This document shows positions 25,955 to 38,842 of a stretch of DNA of 64,000 nt, in pieces. Both the position numbers and the translations under genes were made by a program. The stretch covers positions 1 through 64,000 of the forward strand of contig NW_002476200.1 in assembly GCF_000189635.1 (NCBI RefSeq). The letters are read 5' to 3'. Position 1 is the first letter of the stretch, and each line of letters opens with the position of its first letter. Under the pieces are notes generated by a model. It made no database searches. It had not been told where the DNA came from and saw only the letters and a list, made by a program, of their open reading frames with translations. The DNA comes from Tetrahymena thermophila SB210 (taxonomy: Eukaryota > Ciliophora > Oligohymenophorea > Hymenostomatida > Tetrahymenidae).

Positions 25955-27071
25955 TATCTTATTTAATATGAATAGTAATTTTGTTTTCTTTTATTTTTAA
26001 TTAATTATTTATTTATTTATTCTTTTTCTAATTAAAAAATTATTAACTTTAGAGATTAATTTACCAGATTAATATTGAATGAATCTTAAATTTTTATTTC
26101 ATTTCATTAAAAGTTGAGTAGATGAGGATTTTGTAATAGTGAAGACATTTAAATAAACTTTATAATAAAAAATAAATCAATTACAAACAAGTGAGCATTA
26201 CAAAGAGTTTTAAAAATAAATAAAAATAATAATAATAATAATAGCAGCAATACCCAATCATTTGACTATTATCAAACACGATACCTTCAGAATTATATAA
26301 ATCATCATTAATTAGCTATCATTTGAGTATTATTCTTTTAGATTATATATTAACCTCAAAAATAGCTATAAAGTATGATAAAAAAATTTTTAAAAATAGA
26401 GATAATAGTCTGAAAAATAAATATTTTAAATATTTTATTGAAATTGATCTAAGAGAAAATATATAAGTGTCTATTTGATTTCCTTTACGAGAGAGTGGTT
26501 GATTTTCTAACTTTAAAAAGTAAATTAATTCTTAATGACTTTTAGCTGTTGTTTGGATAGAATAACCGGAGTTGATAAATTTATACTTGTTTTTCGATTG
26601 TATATTTTTATATAATTTCACATTAATAATTCGAATTCATTCATGAATTTAGTATAAACAAACGCTAATTAAAATATAGTGGTTTGGGTAATAATGTGTT
26701 TAAAATCAAATAAAAATATATTTGAAAATGTTAGTTCAAGCTATTTTTTTTAATTCATTTTTATTATGGTAAATTTTGGTGTTACAATAAAAAAAAAATT
26801 TTAAATTAAATCATCTATCAATCACAACTGAATTATTGTTACAGTATATAAATTTTATTATATAAACATGTTTATATATTATTTTTTAGGAAATAATTTA
26901 AAGAAGAAATGATTAGTTTTATTAGGAAATTAAAGTATTTTAATTATTGAAAAACTTAAGCTGATATTTACAATATTAATTTTTATTTGCTTATATGAGA
27001 GTTTATTTACAAGTTAAATTTAATATATGTTGGATAGTTAAAATTTTATTTGATACCATTTATTTTTTTAA
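25955..27071. other. Intergenic between paralog 6 and gene B
   Basis: The left part matches the 5' flank of paralog 4 to about 26550. From 26782 it matches the 3' flank of gene A. A short AAT run lies at about 26225-26242. No gene seen. Confidence 0.6.
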
Positions 27072-29263
27072 TCAATTGACATTAATCTAATTGATAACTT
27101 CTTTGAGTTTAAAAACAACTCCATCGATATTTTTAAAAATATTTATACTCCTTTTACAGAGATTGGAGAAGTTTCCAAGCTTGTCTTTATTTTTTTTGTA
27201 TGAATTGATAAATTTGCTTTCCATATGGCGCATATTTAAGTTATATTTAGAATCAATAGTTTCTCTTAGTTCTTTGTATTAAGCCTTTCTATCTAATTGA
27301 ATATATTTTTCTTATAATTCCTATTCTGTTTCTATAAAAATTATTAAAGTATGAATAAAGAATTTGAGTGAAATGTTTAAATTAAATAAAAATATTAATT
27401 ACTTCTTATTTAATCGTTTTTAGACAGAAGCTAATTCGTTATTTCAGAAAAATGGTCTTTTTAATATATGAGCAGCTTTTCTTCAAGTTTTGTAGTTATT
27501 TCTAATAATCCATCTAGTAACTTCTTATTGGGTTTGAATTATATTTCTTCTCCTTCTACTTTACAACAAGCAAGAGCAAGTTTTTTTAAATAAATTTATG
27601 TTTCTATTTCTTTTACGTTAGTAACTTGATCAAATTACAAAAATTCAAGTGGGTGCTAAAGGTGACCGAAGTTTCTTTCTATTGATTTTATCACAATTTT
27701 AGGATTTTTAAAATTTGATAAATCCTTAATAGTTCCTAAGAGTGTTTCAATTAAATTCTCACAAGTATAGTGATGAGTAACCTTATATGTTTGTAAATCC
27801 TTTTTTATTTTATCAAAAATAAAATCTTCGAATTGCTACGCTTTTTGCACTTATATATCTTAAATTTGCTTCTTTAGTTACAAGCGCTCAATATTATTCA
27901 ATTTTTTATTTGTTAGCAAAAGCATTTCAAGCTATTACTCTTTCTATTCAAAGTTTAAGTCTTCTTGTTACTATTGCAATTAGTTTATTTAGCTTGTTCC
28001 TTATAACACATTAATTGAATTAATATTTGTTTTAATATTAGATCTTAGGCTAGCAGATGATTTTGGTAATTAATTATTGCTATTCTAATTGCAATGCAGC
28101 TGAGGAATAAGAAATTGAGGGATATTAATTTGATTCAATTTTTCTTTTATTTATTAGATTCTATGATTTTCAGACTCTTATTTATTTAAACGAAGGAAAT
28201 TTGTGGATGTTAATGATGCTTAGGATCGCTAATTCTACTTATTACTATTACTTAATGGAAAAGTTGAGGTGTTAGTTGAATTTTAAAAAGCAGAAGTATC
28301 GTTATATTTGTGGTGATTTAATTTTGCATTTTGAAACTACTGCTAGAGGTAACTTTAAGAAATGTTGATATATTTCATTTTATGATTATTCTTTTAGCTT
28401 TTAAATGGAGAAGCGCTGTCTTCAAAGATATTTTCAGTAGATTTATTTGTGTTGTTTGTGATGCTACTCAATTGTCTGTATTCCTTACGAGATTTTCTAT
28501 TATATTATGTGATGGATTGATCGTTTAAATGTAAGTTATTTGAGTTGGTTATATTTTTTAAGTCTTAATAAATTTTCTAATTTTAACCATTTTAGTATTC
28601 ATTTTAATTGTTTCTTATTTAAAAACTCTATAAATCTTATTATAAGTCTTAATTTAATTATCTTGAATCCCTATTACTACTTTGATGAGATTTTGATATA
28701 CTTTTAGCAAAGCTGTGGTTGTCGCTCTGAGATAAAATGCCCAAATAATTGTTTTATTGAATATTTTTAGATGAGCTGAGCTAATTGATTGTACTTGCTG
28801 TAGAAGATGTGTTCTAATTTGTATGATTAACATGCTTTAATGCTAATTCTTTTTACACAGTATTATCAATCATAGCATCTTAAATAACACGGTGGCTACC
28901 ATCTTAAGTAAGATTTCTTTGATGATGTCTTAATTATTTGAAAATCGATTTATTTCCCTGGTTTTAAGAAGCATTTAAACCATATTTATCCTGTTACTAT
29001 AAATTTTATTTAAAAACTTATCCTTCTTCATTCTTCAAAACAATTTATGGCTTTGTTATATTTTAATGCGATTAAGATCTTTAATGAGCTAGCTTAAAAC
29101 TTTAATGGCTATTTTGTTTAGATAGGAGAAAAGATGATGAGTTCTTCTAGCTATATTTGCTTTACTAATTCTAATTAAAACGCCTTTGACTTTCAAAGCT
29201 ACTCTAATATTTAATCTTTCGAAGCATTAGCTCTGAAAGAGTTGTAGCAATTGGAGTACTCAT
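27072..29263 (-). CDS. Coiled-coil Q/N-rich protein, gene B (706 aa)
   Basis: Two exons, 27403-29263 and 27072-27331, joined by a 71-bp GT-AG intron; the splice keeps the frame and the total is 707 codons. The chosen start gives MSTPIATTLSELML, preceded by an A-rich ciliate-like context. An in-frame ATG at 29509 would add about 80 residues and cannot be excluded. The first two thirds are low-complexity Ser/Asn/Gln. Then comes a Gln-rich coiled coil, then a compact C-terminal region with HHYTCENLIETLL, LQHPLEFLQF and ALACCKVEGEEIQF, ending in a second coil. I do not recognise the family. Its close duplicate A lies 4 kb to the left. No signal peptide or TM in the main frame. Confidence 0.75.
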
Positions 29264-30796
29264 TTATATTTATGCTAAATAATATTGATACTTTGTCAGT
29301 GATCTTTATTTACTAAAATTAATCAATTGCTAGTATTCTTTAAATTTAATAATTGAAAAAGAGAAAAGCAAGCTAGAAAAAATAAGCAAACTAGCTAGCT
29401 TTTTTTAATTTAGATAAATAAATGAGCAAGAATAATTTATTTTAGTGATTTTTTACAAATTTTATCTATTTATGTGTGTTAGATGTTTTTGCTTTTACAC
29501 TTTTTTCATTCAATTTTTCTTTTCCAAAGATTTTGTGATAATTACTTCAAAGTCAGTATCGACTTATTTTATCACAAATTTATTCATATTCATAAATTTC
29601 TTTTATTTCTCCACAACTTTTTTAATTTGACTGGAAACTATTAAATATTTTTTTTCATTATTCATTTCTCTAAATATTCAGTATTCCTGAAATACTTTAC
29701 CCCTTCCAACTTACATTAAAATCAAACTATAAAGCTTTTCTGAAAAGATCGACTTCATATTTTTAGAAGATTATTTTATTTATTTTAATCTAGCATTTTG
29801 ATAAAATAAATTTAAATTTTAGATGAATAATGAAATTGTCTAATTTTTAAGCTTATTTTTAAATACAAAAGGTAATAAATCATTTTTTAACCTCTCTTTA
29901 TTTACTTAATTTTATTTTTATTGCTTTTAAATTGAATAACAAACTATATAAAAATGTTTGCAATAAAAAAAATATATTTTATAACAGTAACATATTATTT
30001 GAGAAATTAATTGTAAATAAAACCAAAATATACTTTATTATAATTTAAAATAATAAAAATTAAATTCATCTATATTTTAAAATTTTTAATAATTTTCAAA
30101 ACTATTATTAAATTTTTTCTGATTAATATTTTTTGGTTGAGTTTGCAATTAATTATATAATATATATAAAAATTTTTAGGAAATATTATTTAATTTAAAG
30201 TATAAAATTAATTTAAATCAATTAATAAACTTATTTTTTAGGATTAATTTAATTACAGCATTAATATGACTATATAAATTTATTGTGACTACTTAGCTAT
30301 TTTTAAAATATAGATATTTATTTAGTTATTTTACGTAATGAATTTGAGGCGTTTATTTTTAATGACTCAACAGCATATTCCGTTTCCTATTTAATTAAGT
30401 TAATTGTATTTAGTTTGCTATTTAAAAATATTTGTAAAATAAAAATAAATTATCTATTCACAGGATTACTTTGACAGTGCAAAAGTATGTATATATGTAT
30501 GACAGAATGTATGTATGAATGAATGAATGATGTGTGAATTAATGAATGAAGTATGCATGCAAAGATATTTAAATAAATGCAAAAATTTACTAATGAGTTT
30601 GGCAAGTTTCATCAAAATAAAATTTATTTATATTTATTAGCTTAGTTATCTTTCATGCTTATTAAATATTGAATTTCACTGAAAATAAAAACTGAATAAA
30701 TTAATTTGTTCTGTACATAAAAAATAATAAAAATATTAATTAGTACCAATCAAAGATCTTAAATCTTAAAAAAGCTTTAAAAATAGTTTTTATAAA
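29264..30796. other. Intergenic upstream of gene B and of the alveolin-like gene
   Basis: Divergent promoter region, AT-rich. The minus frame of gene B stays open to 29509. A patch of tetranucleotide ATGT/ATGA repeats lies at about 30487-30552. No other gene seen. Confidence 0.55.
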
Positions 30797-32423
30797 ATGT
30801 CTGCTTAAAACTCCCACCACTCATCGCCTAAAAACGATTACGAGAATATAGGATAGTAAAATGACCATGTGATCAATTACAGAAATGATTCTCATTAATA
30901 AGAACTAGCCGAATTAAATGGACACACAGATAACACACCTGGCCATAATAATATTCATGAATAGCAAAGATAATTGAATATCCCTCTTGGATAGCACAAT
31001 CATTTAACCGAACCTGTTGAATAGCTTATTAACTAATAAATTCCATCTGAAGATTTATAGCCTAACAACCTTTACGTTGGAAATCCTCTGCTTGATTCTT
31101 AATATCAAAATCCTCCTCCTAATCCTCTCGCTAATGCTCCAGGTAATGCTGGATTATATAATTCTCAAGCACACCAAATTACATTCGCAGGTGTTCCTTC
31201 TGCTGCTCCTCTTGTTCTCTAGGTATTTAAAGACTTTTCTTTTTAAGTTTTAATTTTGTGACATTTAAAGAAATATAAATAAATAATTCCAAACTTACTA
31301 GATTACATTTTCTATTTTAAATGATTTCCATACAAACAAAAATGCTCATCACAAAGCTATATTTTAAATAAAGAATAAATATTTTAAACCAAAATTCGAT
31401 TTCTTAGCTCTAAAATTGAAAAAAATAATTTTAGACATTGTTTATACGTTAAGCTAGTAAAGTTTAAATGAACTTTGTGAATTTTACGATTTATTTTAAG
31501 TAGATAAAATTAACTATTTTTACAACTAATAGAGCAGAACAATTATAAGCCCTGCCAAGCTATCTAGCAGCCAAGCCTTTTTGTAACGTGGTGCTTTGTT
31601 ATCACCTGGAGCTCTTGCAAAAAGTAAGAAATTAGAGACCTAAGTAAAGTATGAGCCATACGAAAAAACAGTTATTTAGTACGAAGAAGTAGAAAAGACA
31701 ATAATCGAATACTAACCTGTAGAGAAGAAAATCAAAGTAAAAATTCCAGTAGAAAAAAAAGTGACTGACTATAGAAAATGCGAATATTTAGTACCAGCTA
31801 ACTAGGAAGAAGATGAGGAATAAACATAGTCATAGGGACATAATATTTAAGCAGGTTACCCTGTTTATTCAAGATTATTGAGCTCATCTAAAAGAACTTA
31901 TACATCTCCTGTTGTTCCTCTTTAATCTCGCTTGCTCACATCAACTATCAACTTTAAACCAGTTAATACTTTAGGATAGAGCACAGTCCTTCTCTAAAGC
32001 TAAGTTGTTAGAAGCCCAGTTGTACTTTAATAACAATAATAATAAGTTAGATTAAACTCAACTGTTTCTAATGTAGTTTCTCCTAAGGCAGCTGCAGTTA
32101 CTGCTTCAAAAGGAGTCACTCCTAAGAACGTCAGTGGAGCAGTTTCCCCTAAAGGAGCTTAATAATTCTTTGCTGCCTAGTCTAAAAGTTAACAAATAAA
32201 ATAAGTCAGTGTGCCCTTGCAATAATCAGTATCATATAGTACATCTCTTGTGAGAACCCAACCAATTTTGGCTAGATATGCTCCAGTTAGTGTTATTTCT
32301 CACTAATCTACTTTATCAGGAAGTACCTATTAAAAACCTTCTTGGGGTTATTTTAATGATAGAATTATTAACAATTCTAAAATTATAAGGTAACCTACCC
32401 ATCCCTACTTCAGAGTTAACTGA
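30797..32423 (+). CDS. Alveolin-like (IMC/epiplasm-type) cytoskeletal protein (438 aa)
   Basis: Exon 1 is 30797-31222 (142 codons), the GT-AG intron is 31223-31532, and exon 2 is 31533-32423 ending in TGA. The N-terminal 140 residues are Asn/Gln/His-rich. Residues about 181-228 hold tandem charged-valine repeats (KYEPYEKTVIQYEEVEKTII, then EYQPVEKKIKVKIPVEKK, then VTDYRKCEYL). Such repeats define alveolins, which build the membrane skeleton under the alveoli of ciliates, apicomplexans and dinoflagellates. The rest is Ser/Val/Pro/Gln-rich with paired SP motifs (VSPKAAA, VTPKN, VSPKGA), also usual for such proteins. No TM or signal peptide. Exact membership in the alveolin family is inferred from repeat style, not from a search. 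Richer in C-ending codons than its neighbours, suggesting high expression. Confidence 0.7.
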
Positions 32424-33170
32424 TTTCTTCATGCATATAAATATATTAATAAAAAGAGATAAAAAAAGTACTATATACATTCTCTCATTCAACCTTAAGA
32501 TTTATTGCTTGATATTTTTAACTTAATTGTAATTAGATATCAAATTATTTATATTTATTTGTATATTTTTACTACTCAAAATATACTAAATAACTAAATA
32601 AATTATTTCTTGTTTTTTCTTTTTGATTTTACAATATTCTTTAAATAAATTAAACATCAAAAAAATTAAATAAAATTTTCCATTAAAAATAAATAGAAAA
32701 TTAATTAAATGGAATGTCCAGTTAAGATAATTAAATATGAGTTAATTAAATACTGATTTTTATTATATAGTAGATAAAAATAAATAAATAAAATAAATTT
32801 AAAATAGAAAATATAAATATTTATTGCTAATGGTATCCTATACTCAGGATTACAAAAAATTAAAAATATTTTCATTTCATCCATACTATAATTGCAGAAT
32901 ATATTATATTATATTACTTTATTATTTTATTTAAATTGCATACATTTTTTATCAAAAAATTTAAATTTTACAAATAAAATATCTATTTTTAAATTAATTA
33001 AAACTGAACGCCTAATTAATAGCTAGAGCTTTCCATATACCTAGTTTTTAATTAAGCGTTTTGCTATATAAACATGATGCAAACAAGCTATATTTCTTTT
33101 GATTTTTATTAAGATTATTAACTGATTATGATTAATTTAAATTAAACTTGTTTATTATGCTGTTTATTAA
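32424..33170. other. Convergent intergenic region
   Basis: AT-rich region between the 3' ends of the alveolin-like gene and the PIG-S homolog. The minus frame continues open here if the last PIG-S intron is not spliced, but composition falls to noncoding. No gene seen. Confidence 0.6.
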
Positions 33171-35055
33171 TCAATTAGCTTTCTTAGCTTGCTTTATTTC
33201 TTTGTATTTCTATTTTGAGTAAAAAAAGATTAAAATAATTTTTAAATCAATAAATTTACTCCCAAAACTCCTAAGATGTAAGGATAGGCAACAGGGATAA
33301 TAATTGGAAGGTAAACACCCATGCTTTTTTTATCAAATATTTTAAAAATAAATAAATTTAGCTTTATTTAAAATAAATTTTTTACTAATATTCGTTTGAG
33401 AAGTAATTTAATTAGCCTATTTCATCAATCTTATTTAAATCATCTTACTAGTAAACTATTTATTAGAAGCTTTTATTTTGAATGTAATTGAGCTTTAAGA
33501 GTTATTCAGTTTAGACTAGCCACTTATCAATCTGTTAAATAATGCAAAAATAATTAATTTTAAAGATTTCTCACAACAAAATATTTATGAAAATAGAAGT
33601 TAAACTTACTAATTTGGTGCTTTATTCGTCAAATATAATGTATCTTGTATTTCTAAGTTTGATGATAGTGCTTATTTAGTTGTATAATGCTTAATATGTG
33701 CAGAAGTATTCTCTTTTAACAAAATATGTTGAAATCAATTTGAGATTTAGGTCTAATTCAGTATTTTAAAGTGAATCGCTTAAGAGATAAATATCGTTTA
33801 ACTCATATAACTCAATAAGAGCTCTGTTGAAGATTGTTTAAATGCTCTTTAAATTATCAATAGTTCCACTGATAAATAAATCATCTTCATAATTCAAAAA
33901 ATATCCTAAGCTTTCATCTTAATCTGTAAGCTTTGCTTCTGCTTAATTTAAAAAGATAACTACTTGTCTGTTGTAATAGTCTCTGAAATTGATTCTATTA
34001 TGATAGTTTCCTTTCAATTAATTGTGCAAATTTTTTATGGCAGAGAATTGAATAGAAGTTTTTTCTTATGATAAAACTTAATTGACATTCAAATTAACAT
34101 ATTCATCAGGATGGATTGTCTTAATTTATTTATAAAAAGAAATTAAATCCTATTCAACAATCTTTTAAAATAAATGTAAAGAAAGACATTTGAGTTAATT
34201 ATTTCATTCATTTGCTAGTTTTTAAATATTTAAATACTTACTTTTAAATTTACTCTGATTTGCTCTTTTGAAATAGAAAGAGAAGATGAAAATTTAAGAA
34301 TTTGTTCTGTGATTGATTTTTTTAAATCTTGCAGTTGTTTAGGTGTCTCAGGTGTCTATTCAAATGTTAGATAAAAGTATAAATTGAAAAAGATGTCTTT
34401 GTCATAAAACCTTTTTTCATATGAGTATTCTATCAAATTAGAAGAAAAAGTTAATATAACTCTTCTTAATTCCTTAAGATATTGCTAACCAAAATTTTCA
34501 CACGTATTTCCAGCATAATATTAAATTTTCTAAGTAGAAATTATTTCAATATTTTTGCTTCTTTCTTCACAGATTAAATCTACTCTATTTGTATTTTATA
34601 TAAAAATTTTAATATAAGCATTGTTATATTTTGCATTATAATTCTTCCTTTTATTTATTTAAATTGCTAAAATAAACATTTACATAAATTAGTCATCTGA
34701 GGTCTATTTTAAGTCAAATTCCAAGTAGAATTCTATTATTTTAAAAAAATTAAAGTCATACTTAAAAAACTTAGAAAGTTTTATATTGTAGCAAAGGTTT
34801 ATTAAATAAATTACATTTTTTAAACAAATCATCGAGTATCTTTATCAATTTTTCTCTCTTTTCAGTTTTAATCTATTATGGTAAATTGAAGTTTAATGTC
34901 ATATTTAATTTACTGACAACCTAATCATAATTAGTTTGAAGCGCTGCTAAATTCACTGCATGATCATGATTGTAAGTGTTAATAAAAAAAGCTATTATAA
35001 CAACCAAAACTATAAAAAGTGTGTAATTTAATAAAGAATAATCCCTTCTTTTCAT
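33171..35055 (-). CDS. PIGS: PIG-S homolog, GPI transamidase subunit (518 aa)
   Basis: Six exons on the minus strand: 34762-35055, 34242-34703, 33610-34161, 33386-33531, 33260-33323 and 33171-33209. The five introns (58, 80, 78, 62 and 50 bp) are all GT-AG and phase-consistent. Length fits the family (human about 555 aa). Architecture: short cytoplasmic start MKRRDYSLLN, signal-anchor TM (about 11-25), large lumenal domain, then a Pro-containing C-terminal TM (about 487-506, GVYLPIIIPVAYPYIL) and a short Lys-rich tail. PIG-S proteins end in just this way, with a YF..D..Y.P...P...P pattern. The FYLTFEQTPETPKQLQDLKK region also matches the family's lumenal segment. PIG-S is an ER-membrane subunit of the complex that attaches GPI anchors to proteins, a pathway ciliates use for their surface antigens. 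Confidence 0.7.
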
Positions 35056-36237
35056 TTTACAATTCTTGCCTTAACTATATAACTAATTAATTATCTATGC
35101 TATCTATTTTTGTTAAAAATCTGAATTATTTTTTTATTAACTATTTCAATTTAATGTTCAAATAATATTTATAAAGAAATAAATTCAATTAAAAACACTA
35201 ATATTTATATTAAAATTTTATCATATCTTACCTTCTTTCAATCAATCAAACAAAGAAACAAAGAAATGCACTCAAATTTTTTTTGTTTAAAAAATCTTTA
35301 TCAATATCCATAATTTACAAAGCGAGTATTAATTAGATAGAGATTATTAAGTTTATTCTTAAAATTAACAATAGAATAAAATGTCTGTATTATTATTATT
35401 TAATCTATTTTATTATTTGCAAAAACAAAATTGTCCATTGACTCTTTATTAAATAAGAGAAGAAACTGAAATTTCTTAAATTAGTTCAATAAATGAAATA
35501 AATGAGAGAATTATTAACCTTTTTTTTAGAAAATAAAATTCTTGTTTTTTTATTATTTTTATAAAAATTCTAAATTAATACAAAAAATATTTTTTGTTCC
35601 TTAAAAAATTAAAGTTTTAAATTGTTTTAATTGGTTTTTATGTTAATTGATAACTAAGGTCTTATCATTGAAAGACTTCTTACTAATTCATAAAGTAGAA
35701 GATATTTTAATAGCAAAATAAATTTTTTAAAGTAAAGAAAAGGGTTTTATTTTAATTTCATTTTTTATAAGCATCCATCCATCTTCACAATTGCTAGCTA
35801 ATTAATTTTATTGAAAATGAAGATTGTTTTATTATTTATATCTTTTTGTAAATCTAAATTGAATGTTGTGTTTTTATTTCAAATTTATTGGTTTTTAGCT
35901 TTACTTTTTTAAATATGAATAATTAGTTAGCTTTTTATTTTGATTTATGCCTTTAGTAAAATGTTCTTAATTAAATATTTTTACTTTTTATTAAAATTAG
36001 TTAAAAATCAAAATAAAATCTATTTTTAATACCATAAAGTTTTATATAGTAGAAGAAATTAATATATGATACTTTTTTTACATAAAATTATTAGATTTTA
36101 ATGAGTTTTAATTGCTTATTTTATACTTTTGATATTAAAATTTCAAATTAATTACATAAAAATTTGATAAGTAGATGATTTTCAAATCTTTTTTGATTTT
36201 TTTAGAATTTTATATTTTTAGTTGAAAGTAGAAAGAA
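35056..36237. other. Divergent promoter region, no gene seen
   Basis: AT-rich, between the starts of the PIG-S homolog (minus) and the TEDC1-like gene (plus). Short AATC/AAAC/AAAG runs occur at about 35238-35264. Nothing else recognised. Confidence 0.6.
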
Positions 36238-38111
36238 ATGTAAAATGTTAAAGAAACTATCTAGTATGTTTAAGATGTCTTTAGATAGCTTGGAATCAAT
36301 TATATGCAAGCAGAAGACTTTAGATAGGCTAAGCACTCTCAATACCCTTAGAGTCAAGAGAGAGTAATTTAATTTTATGTTAATAATCTTAAATTTTCAT
36401 TTAATAATTAAGATGGAGAGATTTTAGAAACTAATATTCGACCTAATACTGCTTATTTCAACAGATTTTAAAATAAATTTGAATGAATATTAAACTTAAG
36501 TCATAAGCTATGATAAACTTAAAACATTTATTATCTAATATTTAGTTCAGATGGAGTGTGAGCTTTTGATAGTTCATTAGCAAAAAATAGGATTTAATTT
36601 CAACAACATGAGGTATTAGATTTTTCTTTTAAATTAGAAATAAGTCCAGCAAAAAATAAAATATAAATGAAAAAATTGGAAGTAGAATTGCTTGTATTCT
36701 TTAAAAATTGCTGTTTTTTGACTTTAATACTTTCTTAAATTATAATCTTTTAGTAATAAATTTATTTAATTTAAAATGAAAAGAGACATGCTTATGCTTA
36801 TTGGATGGCTGATGGGAGTTTCTAATTTTTTTGAAAAATATGAAGATGTTTTCATTAACCAGGCTGTGAAGTAGGCTGAAGAGATTGTAATTTTATTTAA
36901 AATGAATGCATTCTCAAAATTAATATTTTCTGTAAGAAAGAAGAAGTTATGCAAAATGGATTTAGCCATGTAGCCAAAAAGAGAGTATTATAATAAGAAA
37001 ACTAGCAAGAAGATGAAAAACTTATTGAAAGCTTTAATCTTTTGTTCAGTTCTTTCAGAAAAATTTAAAACTTAGTCAAAAGAAAAGAGAAAAAATTAGA
37101 GCAATTTAAAGATAAATTAAGGTATTAATTAATTAATCAAATATCATTAATTATTTTAAAGATTATCTTTTAGTAAAATGATTTATTTATCTCTTATGTT
37201 AAATTTTCATTTTTTGAAGACAATTCAAAATTAATTTACAATTTTAGAATAAAGTTTTAATTTTTATTTTATGAATTAGTATTTAGGGGGTTTAAATAGG
37301 GATAAGAGATTTTATTTTAATGACTAATCCTGAGATTTTGTAATAAAAGGCTCGTGAAATGAAAGAAGTCAGTGAGTTAGTAGAAAATATGAGCTCGAGA
37401 ATTAGGAACTAAGAAATCTTCTGGGAGTGGCTAGTAATTAATTAATCAATCAATCAAATAGAATCTTTATCAATTTATTCTTTATAAAAAAATTAACATA
37501 AAATTTTATCAAATAAACAGGAAAGTGCAGTAGAAGTTGATAAAAAGGAGTATTAAAATGAAGGTGATTATGGATTTCCTGATGAAATACAAGATTTAAC
37601 TTTTATTCCTGGATTGATATAAATAGATTTAAAGCAACATTAAGAAAACATTGAATAAGTTTAGCTTTTCTATTCTGAAATGTAGGAAAGCATATAGGAA
37701 TTTAACAAGTTTTGGCTTGTTGTTTAGAAAAATATGAATAAATTATACAGTGAAGAAGTTATAGCAGACCTATAAGAAAATTCTCATTTAGTAATTGAAG
37801 AGTTGGATGAAAGACTTCCTTCAATCAATTAATATATCAAAGAATTCGATGAATAGTACAATAATTCTGAAGGGGAAGGTATTGTTAAATAAGATTTGCT
37901 TGTTAACTTTGTGCTACAACATTTGAATTATAATACAAATTAGAAGATAGATTCAAAGTCAAAAAATAATATTTCTACTGAAGAGGTTAAAAGAATGTTA
38001 AGCAGCATAGAAAATAAGCAATAATAATTGCAAAAAAATTTAAAAGACCATATAAATCATATTTTTGATAGCATTAGCAGTATTGTTACAGCTTATCCAA
38101 ATTACTAATGA
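36238..38111 (+). CDS. TEDC1-like protein (tubulin delta/epsilon complex), candidate (462 aa)
   Basis: Six exons: 36238-36363, 36413-36612, 36754-36886, 36937-37121, 37280-37433 and 37521-38111. Introns of 49, 141, 50, 158 and 87 bp are all GT-AG and keep phase, giving 463 codons to TGA. All-helical, no TM or signal. The features that suggest TEDC1 are a helix around residues 121-130 (MLMLIGWLMG), comparable to the LLLALSWLLA helix of animal TEDC1; the FWEWL motif at 262-266; total length near 500 aa; and a coiled coil after residue 155 and another at the C terminus. TEDC1 works with TEDC2 and delta/epsilon tubulin to stabilise triplet microtubules of centrioles and basal bodies, which ciliates have in large numbers. 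The match is by eye over short motifs, so another centrosomal coiled-coil protein remains possible. Start: first ATG, second codon TAA (Gln). Confidence 0.5.
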
Positions 38112-38842
38112 ATGATTTCATTTATTTTATTTATTTATTTATTTTTTGTTAAACTCTATAATCTAAATTAAATCAATTAATTAATTTAATTTTTGCATTT
38201 ATAAATTAATTGTTTATTTCAAGCAATAAAAATTAATTATGATTTATTTAGATGAATTTTCAGAATATTATTATTTATTTAATAAAATATTATAAATGCT
38301 CTATCAGCATCTATTATAGATAAATTAAGATTTAAACTTATATACTTTAAGTATACTTTTATTTTCAATATATTGTATGTAATAAATTCATGATTAGGTG
38401 TTTATTTTAAAAATAACAAAAAATGATAAAATATTTATTTAAGGGATGTTAACATGTTTGAATTCACAGTATTTTCTAATTAATTTTTCATTTAATGCTC
38501 AGTTTCTCTAGGAAAATAAATCAGTTTTCTTATTAAGGTAAAAATTTATTAAATAAATACATAAAAACGTATCAAAAATAATATTTTTTATTTCATATAT
38601 TACTTTTTTTTTAATATTGAAATATTAAGAAATTTTTTTTTTTAAATGCAGTTAGTAGTTATTTAATTATTTAATTAGTGCTTGCTAAGAAAAAAAATTT
38701 ATAGTTTATGAAAGTTTATTTAAAAAAATTTAAAATACATTCAAAAAATAAATAGATAAATATAAAAAATAGACATCTAAATGAAATGGATAACTGAATT
38801 TTATTAGCAAATAGTAAAATGAATTTTAGTTTGATTGTTTTA
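38112..38842. other. Convergent intergenic region, no gene seen
   Basis: Strongly AT-rich, between the stops of the TEDC1-like gene and the PAS membrane protein. It presumably holds both 3' UTRs. Nothing else recognised. Confidence 0.6.
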
